Assembly: GCA_020444265.1 (NCBI GenBank) | Contig: JAHLLH010000009.1 | Coordinates: 107,881 to 171,880 of the forward strand | Origin: a bacterium | GTDB lineage: Bacteria; Electryoneota; Electryoneia; Electryoneales; Electryoneaceae | Reading direction: 5' to 3' | Length of the DNA stretch: 64,000 bases | Part shown: positions 56,837 to 64,000 of the stretch, in pieces | Layout: every line of letters begins with the position of its first letter | How positions within the stretch are numbered: position 1 is the first letter of the stretch | Translations under genes and position numbers: made by a program | Notes under the pieces: model-generated | The model's database searches: none | Told to the model about the DNA's origin: nothing | What the model saw: the letters and a program-made list of their open reading frames with translations, nothing else

Positions 56837-58432
56837 ATGCGTGGCACGGTGACCCTTCTGCTCGTCTTTCTGTTGGCATTTGCCTTTGTCGGTTGCGAAG
56901 AAAGCTCCTCCCCGGTTGAACCGAGTTTGCCCCAGCCCGATCCCGATTTTCACATCTACCCGGGAAATGGCACGAGTGGACTGCCGCTGTCGGTTCATAT
57001 CGAGTTCATCTGGGATCAGGCCACCTCGACCAATCGCTACAATCTTTTCCTGGATGAATCCTCATTCCCCACCAACCACATCGGGGTAGACATGGGGTCC
57101 GGGGTGCTCGATGTGAGTGGTCTCGAAGCTTTTACGACTTACTTCTGGCGGGTCCAGGTGGTCGATGCAGCCGGTGAGGAGGTGGCGATGAGTCCCACCT
57201 ATCGATTCACCACCATAGGCACCGATTATGGGGTCACCTTCCCCGACAGCGAGCTGGACCGTGTCGTCCGTGAGTTGATTTCCATCCCAGAAGGCGATCT
57301 GCATACTTCGGATGTGAACAGGATCGATGCGATTATGGCACGAGATGAGGGCATCGTTGACCTGACAGGCCTGAACAGTTTGCCATTGCTTGGCACCCTG
57401 AATGTCAGCCTAAATCCCATTGAAGATTTGTCGCCATTGGCGGATAACCGTGCCATCCTCACCCTGCAAATCGAGGGGATTCCAGCATCTGATCTGACAC
57501 CCATTGGCGACATGCACAACCTGTTGACCTTGAATGCCAGCGGCATGGCGAATGCCGGATGGGATTCGCTGGTTGCGCTCACCCAGATACGTCAACTGAT
57601 CGCGGATAACGTTGGCGCTCAGATCACCGATCCGGTCAGCCAGATGGATTGGTTGCTCTACCTCTCCCTGGCGAGCAACAATCTGACCAGCCTCGACTGG
57701 ACCGCTGGCCTGACCAGCCTCCGTCAACTGGGCGTCAGCACCAACAGCCTTACCGATCTCTCTGCGCTCGCCGGGTTGAACAGCCTGGAAGCGGTCACCT
57801 TCAACGAGAACCAGGTGAGCGACCTGACGCCACTAGCAAGCTTGCCCAACCTGGAATATGTCCAGGCGATTGCCAACCAGATCACTGACCTCGAACCACT
57901 CACCTCCAACACCGAACTTGTGAGCCTGGTGGTCGAGGCGAACAGCATTACGGAACTGCCGGCAGCGGTCAGCAACTGGTACAATTCCCTTGAAATCCTG
58001 AACATCAGTCACAACCCCATTGATTCGGCTACCCACAACCGGATTTTGCTTCTCGAAAGCCTGCACCGTCTCGAGATGGACAACATCGGCCTGAGCAGCC
58101 TCGATGTGGTGAGTGAGATGGATGAGCTGTGGGTGTTGAGCGCGAACAACAACTCCATCATAAACATCAACGCTCTCGGGGAACGTTCTGGATTGACGGT
58201 GATCGCGCTGAACAACAACCAGATCAGCAGCATCACCTCCCTGGCCTATGTCACCGATCCGGTCCGTATCGAGCTCTCCAACAACCAGATATCCGACCTC
58301 TCCGCCCTCTTCGATAACAGCGGCCTCGCAGCAGGGGACTCCCTCTTTGTCGATGGCAACCCGCTGAGTGAGATGTCCCTCAATGTCCACATCCCCGGCA
58401 TGATCGAACGGGGAGTGGGGGTGGTGTTCTAG
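56837..58432 (+). CDS. Leucine-rich-repeat (internalin-type) lipoprotein with FN3-like N-terminal domain
   Basis: Lipobox LAFAFVGC; repeated LxxLxxLxxNxxxDLxPL LRR units. Confidence 0.85.
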   Translation: MRGTVTLLLVFLLAFAFVGCEESSSPVEPSLPQPDPDFHIYPGNGTSGLPLSVHIEFIWDQATSTNRYNLFLDESSFPTNHIGVDMGSGVLDVSGLEAFTTYFWRVQVVDAAGEEVAMSPTYRFTTIGTDYGVTFPDSELDRVVRELISIPEGDLHTSDVNRIDAIMARDEGIVDLTGLNSLPLLGTLNVSLNPIEDLSPLADNRAILTLQIEGIPASDLTPIGDMHNLLTLNASGMANAGWDSLVALTQIRQLIADNVGAQITDPVSQMDWLLYLSLASNNLTSLDWTAGLTSLRQLGVSTNSLTDLSALAGLNSLEAVTFNENQVSDLTPLASLPNLEYVQAIANQITDLEPLTSNTELVSLVVEANSITELPAAVSNWYNSLEILNISHNPIDSATHNRILLLESLHRLEMDNIGLSSLDVVSEMDELWVLSANNNSIININALGERSGLTVIALNNNQISSITSLAYVTDPVRIELSNNQISDLSALFDNSGLAAGDSLFVDGNPLSEMSLNVHIPGMIERGVGVVF

Positions 58433-58452
58433 GGGATTACTTCGGGTAGACA

Positions 58453-59427
58453 ATGAGACTTGCCACACGTACTCTCGGATTATTCTTCTTGCTCCTCGCC
58501 TGTGGGATTGTCATGGGCGGGGATGCTTTGTTCCCGTGGGATTCTCAGGGTCAGTTTTCATCGGGCAGATTTCCTGCGAACCCTGGAAAAGGTTTGGTAA
58601 ACCCGCTCATGGGGGATACTGTTCTGCACTTCTATGTGGGTCGATTTGGGGCACCTCCTAATGCACTTGTGTGGGAAGATTTTCCGAATGATCCAGTGGT
58701 GAATTGGGGTATTAGCTTTCGTCGTTATAACCAAGGCGTAGGTACGGTTCCTTCGGATCCTCCCTGGGGCTCCTCGCTTTACTGGATCGATTTAAAGGAC
58801 TATGTCTACTGGGTTTGCTGGAATGTTAAAGCGGATACAACAGTATTCATCCCGCCTACCGGTATTCCTGACAGTACCTTGATCTCGTATGTCTGGGATG
58901 CCTCCAATGGTTGGGATTGTTCTTTTAAACTTCATCTTCGGGATTTGCCCGTTCCAAAAATAGAGGGTGCTTGGCGAATCACAATGATTCTTACAACAGA
59001 TGTTGACGATCCTCAAAAAACAATCTTCACGTCAGACGACTGGATTTTCTTCATCAGGACAAAACGAGAGACTGCCATAGATAGCTTTATGTGGGCTGAC
59101 ACGGAGCACCTGTTAGACGATAATTCTGTGCTCCAACCCCTACTGAACAGTTTCCCCAACTCACAGTTGTTGCTCCAGAGAAGTTTCAGGCACTACATGG
59201 CGGAGGAGAACTGTGATTCGTTACGATCCATTGCTTCACGCTGGCTCTACTATCGAAATGCGATGATTGAACCACTTGTTGGACACGGAACCGGTGGGCC
59301 CGCATCAGGAATGGCAGAAATAGATGTTGCTGTCCCAGCCCAGACATCATTTCTGCTCATCGACTATTTGCATCAAACGCTATATGAGGTGTGTGGAGAT
59401 TCGACAATTCCCGCATGGCAACCCTGA
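58453..59427 (+). CDS. Secreted protein of unknown function
   Basis: Signal peptide; good coding frame; no family recognised. Confidence 0.6.
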   Translation: MRLATRTLGLFFLLLACGIVMGGDALFPWDSQGQFSSGRFPANPGKGLVNPLMGDTVLHFYVGRFGAPPNALVWEDFPNDPVVNWGISFRRYNQGVGTVPSDPPWGSSLYWIDLKDYVYWVCWNVKADTTVFIPPTGIPDSTLISYVWDASNGWDCSFKLHLRDLPVPKIEGAWRITMILTTDVDDPQKTIFTSDDWIFFIRTKRETAIDSFMWADTEHLLDDNSVLQPLLNSFPNSQLLLQRSFRHYMAEENCDSLRSIASRWLYYRNAMIEPLVGHGTGGPASGMAEIDVAVPAQTSFLLIDYLHQTLYEVCGDSTIPAWQP

Positions 59428-59451
59428 AGCAGGGGTCACACTGCGAAATAG

Positions 59452-59484
59452 AAATAGGCCTGCCATTTCTGGCAGGCCTATTTT
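59452..59484. terminator. Bidirectional terminator between convergent genes
   Basis: AAATAGGCCTGCC-atttct-GGCAGGCCTATTTT. Confidence 0.9.
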
Positions 59485-59535
59485 GTTCTATGCTGGCCCG
59501 ACACTAAAGTGACGGGCCAGGGGAGTGGTCATGCA

Positions 59536-62160
59536 TCAGTGTCCCATGCCGCCCATACCACCCATGCCGGGCATCATTTTCGGAGCTTCGTCCGATTTCT
59601 CGGGGGTGCCGTAGATGGTGACCACATCCTGCGGTTTGCTCAGGTACTTCTTCGCAACACGCTTCACATCATCCAGAGTCACCGCCTGCACCGCCTCGTA
59701 CGTGGTCCAGGTGTCAAGGGGGTCGGACCAGATGGCGAGGTCACGGCCCAATGCCATCGCGAGGTTGATGCGGCTCGAGTAGCGACGCAGGGTCCCGCCA
59801 CGCAGATCGCCCTTGGCGACGGCGAGGGCTTTCTCGTCGAAATCGCCCTTCGCGACGGTTGCTACATGATCGTAGACCGCCTCTTTCGATTCCTCGAGGT
59901 GTTCCTCCGGCAGGCCCATCGAGGAGCTGAAGGCGCCCCAGCCTTCACGGACCACAATGCGTGAACCGGCACTGTAGGCCCAGCCTTTTGCTTCGCCCAA
60001 GTCACGGTAGATCATCGTGGAGATCATGTTGTTGGCGACCATCAGTGCGGCACGGTCTTCCATCATCACATCTTTCAGCAGGAAGCCGGTCGCGAGGTAG
60101 CCTTGACGTCCGCTGCCGGTCACTGTCTCTTCGCCCGGTGTTACCTGCGGCATCGGGCCGGTCGGGTTTGGCAGGTCGGAGGCAGTCAGGTCACCAAAGG
60201 CCTGCTGTACTCGTCCGATCATCTCCTGCGGCGGGGCGGGGGCGAGGATGGTCAGGATGAGGTTGTTCGGGGCGAAGTAGCTGTTACGGAAGGTGCTCAG
60301 TTCGGCGACATTGATCTTCTCGAGGGAGCTGCCATCGCCATAGACCGGAAGCGCCATGACATTGTCGCCGTAAAGGTTTTCTTCCATCGTGCTCGAGGCG
60401 ATCCCGCTGACATTGCCCTTGCTGCGGTCTATAATTCCCTTCAGCTCGGTGACTGCCTTTTCCAGCGCGGTCTCGTCGACGGTATCATCTGCAACCCGAC
60501 GGCCCAGCAAATCAACCGCCTCCGCCCAGCTTCCGGCGATGGTTTGGATACGGACATAGCTGTATTCGGGCGTGGTGCGGTAGTTGTCCATCGGGACACG
60601 GCTGTCATCCACCGTCTGCATCTCCATCCCGATCGCTTCCATCTCGTCGTTCAACGCTTCCGCATCCTCTTCCTTCAGCAGCCGGTGCAGCACATCGGCC
60701 CAGCCACGGTTTTTCGGGCCTTCGAGCAGGGCACGGTTTTTCGCGACAAGGTGAATGCCTGCGACCGGAGCGTTGGCAACCTGACGGACCGCGATAACCA
60801 TGCCGTTCGCGAGCGTGTCCACTACAACATCACCGAGGGTGATGCCATCACCTGTCGATTCATCTGGACGGGGCAGGAAGGCGCTGGCGACATAGAAGGG
60901 CTGCGAAAACCATCGTGAGGCGACCGCTGTGGCATCACCTGCTGTCACTCCATCACGCGCCTCCTCGTAAGTCTCCCAGAATCCCCACGGTGCAACAGCG
61001 AGCTTCGGGACCAGCAGGAAGGCGCCGTACTGCACCTGCTCGGAGAAGAAGAGTTCCTGGCGCCGGTCGCTCAGGACCGTCTGCTGAATGGACTCGTCGC
61101 TGAACTCCATAGTGGCCATCGAATGGACCGCTTCCAGAATTCCCTGCACCACTGTTTCCGGGTCAGCACCCGGCATCAGGCCGGCGGTAACATCTAGGAC
61201 GCTGAACGAGGGATCCTGGGTGACGCCTGCATAGACATAGGTGATCAACGGCATGCCACCGCCGCCACGCAGCACCGAATCAAGCTGATCGTTCAGCTTA
61301 CTCGCGATAACGCTATAGGCTGGCATGTCGGGATCGTCGAAACGAGGGGCCTGGAAGGTGACCTGAACCGTCCCGCTCTTCACATCGCCATAATTGACCT
61401 GGGTCTGCCCCTGCTGCCAGGAGTCGAACCCGACCGGCCAGACTTCAGGACGTTTCGGGATGGTCTTTGCCGCTTCCTCGCCATAGGTCGCTTCGGCCAA
61501 CTCCTCCATCTCCTTGAAGGTGAGGTCGCCACGCAGCACGAGGGTCATGTTGTTGACCACGTACCAGTCATCATGGAATTGCTTGACCACTTCATGCCCG
61601 AGGTTGCGAATGCCCTCGTAGCTGCCCAGTGTCGGGAAACCGTATGGAGTGTCGCCGTAGACATGACGCAAATGCGCGATCTCGGCGGGGTAGGAGGAAC
61701 GGTTCCATGACTGTTGGATTTCCGCGAGCACACGTCCTTTTTCCACCTCAAAGGTGTCGGCATCGATGGTCGAGTTCAGGATCATGTCCGCCTGTAGCTC
61801 CATTGTCTCGGCAGCATACTCGACGGGGGTAACCAGGATGAAGTTGGTGTAGGACTTGTCGGTGTGGGCATTGTAGTAGGCACCCATCCGGTCGAAGGCA
61901 TCGTAAATCTCGCCCTGGGAACGAGTGGTTGTGCCACGGAAAATCATATGCTCGAGCATGTGGGTCGACCCGGCGGTCGCAAGGACCTCATAGGCCGATC
62001 CAGTTTTAACCGTCAACAGGCTCGACAGCAGTGGGCTTGATGCATCGGGCATCATCACCACCTCGAGACCGTTCTCGAGGGTGGTCGTCCTCACCTCGTT
62101 CGCCTGACCAAGCGTGGTCAGCAGCAGGACGATCATCAGGATGAAGGGCAACCTTTTCAT
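59536..62160 (-). CDS. M16 family zinc metallopeptidase (long, two-half form)
   Basis: HMLEHMIFRGTTTRSQGEIYD; signal peptide MKRLPFILMIVLLLTTLGQA; Gly/Met-rich C-terminus. Confidence 0.93.
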   Translation of the reverse strand: MKRLPFILMIVLLLTTLGQANEVRTTTLENGLEVVMMPDASSPLLSSLLTVKTGSAYEVLATAGSTHMLEHMIFRGTTTRSQGEIYDAFDRMGAYYNAHTDKSYTNFILVTPVEYAAETMELQADMILNSTIDADTFEVEKGRVLAEIQQSWNRSSYPAEIAHLRHVYGDTPYGFPTLGSYEGIRNLGHEVVKQFHDDWYVVNNMTLVLRGDLTFKEMEELAEATYGEEAAKTIPKRPEVWPVGFDSWQQGQTQVNYGDVKSGTVQVTFQAPRFDDPDMPAYSVIASKLNDQLDSVLRGGGGMPLITYVYAGVTQDPSFSVLDVTAGLMPGADPETVVQGILEAVHSMATMEFSDESIQQTVLSDRRQELFFSEQVQYGAFLLVPKLAVAPWGFWETYEEARDGVTAGDATAVASRWFSQPFYVASAFLPRPDESTGDGITLGDVVVDTLANGMVIAVRQVANAPVAGIHLVAKNRALLEGPKNRGWADVLHRLLKEEDAEALNDEMEAIGMEMQTVDDSRVPMDNYRTTPEYSYVRIQTIAGSWAEAVDLLGRRVADDTVDETALEKAVTELKGIIDRSKGNVSGIASSTMEENLYGDNVMALPVYGDGSSLEKINVAELSTFRNSYFAPNNLILTILAPAPPQEMIGRVQQAFGDLTASDLPNPTGPMPQVTPGEETVTGSGRQGYLATGFLLKDVMMEDRAALMVANNMISTMIYRDLGEAKGWAYSAGSRIVVREGWGAFSSSMGLPEEHLEESKEAVYDHVATVAKGDFDEKALAVAKGDLRGGTLRRYSSRINLAMALGRDLAIWSDPLDTWTTYEAVQAVTLDDVKRVAKKYLSKPQDVVTIYGTPEKSDEAPKMMPGMGGMGGMGH

Positions 62161-62456
62161 CACCGTACCTCCGGGGGATTTTAGTCGTTTGTCGTATCCA
62201 CGGCAAATTAGGCGTGGCAAAGATGCGGGTCAACGGCAGTCGTCAGGAAGTGGGGCATATTCCTCGCTCGATCTGTACCAACCCATCAGGTTGTCAGAAC
62301 CTGCTTGGAGAGCGGCAAAAGTTTGTCTCGAATATAGAAATACTTATCTTCTCTAGATTTGAAAACATGGTCCAGCTCCAGGGAGCTTTAAACCAGGTTG
62401 GGACTGAGCCGTCTGATGATCAGACAAAGTTGACCTGGTGACCATCAAGAGAGGTT

Positions 62457-63758
62457 GTGATGAAACGGTTTGTGTTGGCATTGATGGTGGTGGGGCTTAT
62501 TCCTGCCTTGATGTTGGGGGCAACCCTCAGCGGTGTTGTATCAGATTCAGCAGGAACAGCGATTGTGAACGCTCGGGTCAATGTGATGAGCGACCCGATG
62601 CATGGCCATCCCGGTGATGGATATCGTGCCTGGACGGACGAATCGGGAACGTACCTGATCGAAGGGATCGAGGCGGGTGTCTACGAAGTAATCGCGGGCG
62701 CGCGCGGGTTCGACATGGCTCATCTGCCGATCGAATTCACCGAAGATGCGGCAGTCGTGCAGGACTTCACACTTTTCCTGCATCACGGCGGGGGCGGTGG
62801 TGGGCCGGGAGATGGCCCGTTTGACCATCCCTGGGAGATCGTTGAACTGACCGGCACAACCATGATCGATGTTCGGGGCGACCGTCAGCTCTTCTTGCTG
62901 GACACCGACGATGTCCCCGGTCCGAATTTCGTGCTCGGATTCGGTCCGCCCGACTATATCCCGGAAAGTGATGTTGCTCTGCCGGAAGAAGGCGATGTGA
63001 TCGAGATTACCGGTGGCCTGATGCTGCGTGGTCATCATCCCGTTGATATGCCCCTGGTGATTGTCTTCGAGCTGAACGATCAGCCCTGGTTCACACCGGA
63101 TTCATCGGGTCATCATAATGGTCATGGCGGCTGGTGGCACCGTCACCACGGCTGCGAATTTGGCGACCCGGTTCTTGTCGATGTAGAGGGGAACGCGATG
63201 GTCATCCTCGACCGTCAGGACCATGAACGGTTCGCACTGAACGTGGACGATACCCCCGAACCGGAATTCCGTCTCGACTTCGGCCGCGATGACTACGATC
63301 CAGGCAATGGTGCGGCACGTCCGGTGGACGGCGATTTTGTCGAGATCACCGGTGGTCTGATCAATGGATGCCCGATCCATGCGACGATTGTCGTTTACGA
63401 AATAAACGGCATGTTCTGGCGTGAGCCTGGTGACACCACCGGTCTCGGTCCGCAGCAGACAACGGCTGTCGGGGACGAGCAGGTGCTTCAGCCCTCCAGC
63501 CATTTGGTTGTCGATGCCTACCCGAATCCCTTCAACCCGACGACAACGGTTTCGGTCACCCTGCCGAGCGCGGGTGAAGTGAGTATCCGTGTCTTCGACC
63601 TCGCAGGTCGTCAGGTCGCCGAACTGGCGCAGGGTACCTTCGCCGCTGGCCAGCATCGTTTCGTGCTGGATGGCACCGCCCTCGCCTCGGGCAGCTACTT
63701 TGTGAAGGTACAGAGCACGACTGCGCAGTCGATCCGACGAGTGCAGCTGGTGAAGTAG
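62457..63758 (+). CDS. Secreted protein: carboxypeptidase-regulatory-like domain, duplicated ~90-aa module with His/Gly-rich linkers, C-terminal sorting domain
   Basis: SGVVSDSAGTAIVNARVNV; two VEITGG-type modules; YPNPFNPTTTVSVTLP...FDLAGRQVAELAQG. Confidence 0.75.
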   Translation: MMKRFVLALMVVGLIPALMLGATLSGVVSDSAGTAIVNARVNVMSDPMHGHPGDGYRAWTDESGTYLIEGIEAGVYEVIAGARGFDMAHLPIEFTEDAAVVQDFTLFLHHGGGGGGPGDGPFDHPWEIVELTGTTMIDVRGDRQLFLLDTDDVPGPNFVLGFGPPDYIPESDVALPEEGDVIEITGGLMLRGHHPVDMPLVIVFELNDQPWFTPDSSGHHNGHGGWWHRHHGCEFGDPVLVDVEGNAMVILDRQDHERFALNVDDTPEPEFRLDFGRDDYDPGNGAARPVDGDFVEITGGLINGCPIHATIVVYEINGMFWREPGDTTGLGPQQTTAVGDEQVLQPSSHLVVDAYPNPFNPTTTVSVTLPSAGEVSIRVFDLAGRQVAELAQGTFAAGQHRFVLDGTALASGSYFVKVQSTTAQSIRRVQLVK

Positions 63759-63780
63759 GGCTGATGGTTGCTGAGTATTC

Positions 63781-63813
63781 ACGCCCCGGTGATGTTTTCG
63801 CCGGGGCGTTTTA
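63781..63813 (+). terminator. Terminator
   Basis: ACGCCCCGG-tgatgttttcg-CCGGGGCGTTTT. Confidence 0.85.
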
Positions 63814-63820
63814 ATGGGTG

Positions 63821-63969
63821 GCCCGACTTGCTTGCCAAGTCGGGTTTATTCATGTAGGCCGGATTCTTGAGCCCGGCGCTGTCCGGCGCGAGCCGGACGT
63901 TCAATTTTAGAAGGTGTCAGGGGCACTGAGGCCCCTTCTTTTCTTGCCGGATTCAAGAATCCGGCCTTG
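63821..63969. repeat. Cluster of short palindromes
   Basis: GCCCGACTTGcttgcCAAGTCGGGT; GGCCGGATTCTTGAGCCCGGC; GTCCGGCgcgaGCCGGAC; GGGGCactgaGGCCCC; GCCGGATTCaAGAATCCGGC. Confidence 0.65.
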
Positions 63970-64000
63970 TATATTCGTGTTGTCCCCCTCGAGTTCGTAT

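Noticed and set aside
55538-56998. 486-aa minus-strand ORF antisense to selB/comF
   Set aside because: Opposite two well-recognised genes, no domain signature; shadow ORF.
63821-63969. Riboswitch at the right edge
   Set aside because: Independent hairpins without a recognisable aptamer core and no downstream gene visible in the window.

Overview
About 64 kb of mostly moderately high-GC bacterial chromosome, densely coding. I found no rRNA, CRISPR array, prophage or intact IS element, and no tRNA I could support by eye. Recognisable genes: MATE pump, pdxT/pdxS, DUF1861, kbl, malQ, a subtilase, topA-xer-hpf-hprK-PTS EIIA/EIIB-mlaD, an M16 peptidase pair plus a tricorn-like S41 protease, an AlkD-like gene, an MTA/SAH deaminase, YihY, an ABC-2 permease, miaB, lapA-like, an envelope operon (flippase, GT9, TsaC-LMW-PTP fusion, LptE, sigma54 activator, MBL hydrolase, purD), uvrB, a P1-type peptidase, a CYTH protein, selB, comF-like, an LRR lipoprotein and a further M16 peptidase. 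Type IX-like C-terminal sorting domains on secreted proteins suggest an FCB-group or candidate-phylum bacterium (inference). Most interesting: (1) an AT-rich island at ~50.94-52.31 kb with its own sigma70-like promoter and a translationally coupled two-gene membrane module (four-TM protein plus TM/coiled-coil/TIR- or deoxyribosyltransferase-like protein), a candidate defence or signalling system; (2) two copies of a tandem double-REPIN element with ~82-nt arm spacing at 70-299 and 6166-6380; (3) a modular hairpin repeat family, tandemly duplicated in front of miaB and present inverted between purD and uvrB; (4) a TsaC/Sua5-LMW phosphatase fusion in an envelope operon; (5) a transport-less regulatory PTS (HprK-EIIA-EIIB) next to MlaD. 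All calls come from reading sequence and translations; no searches were run, so family names are recognition-based.
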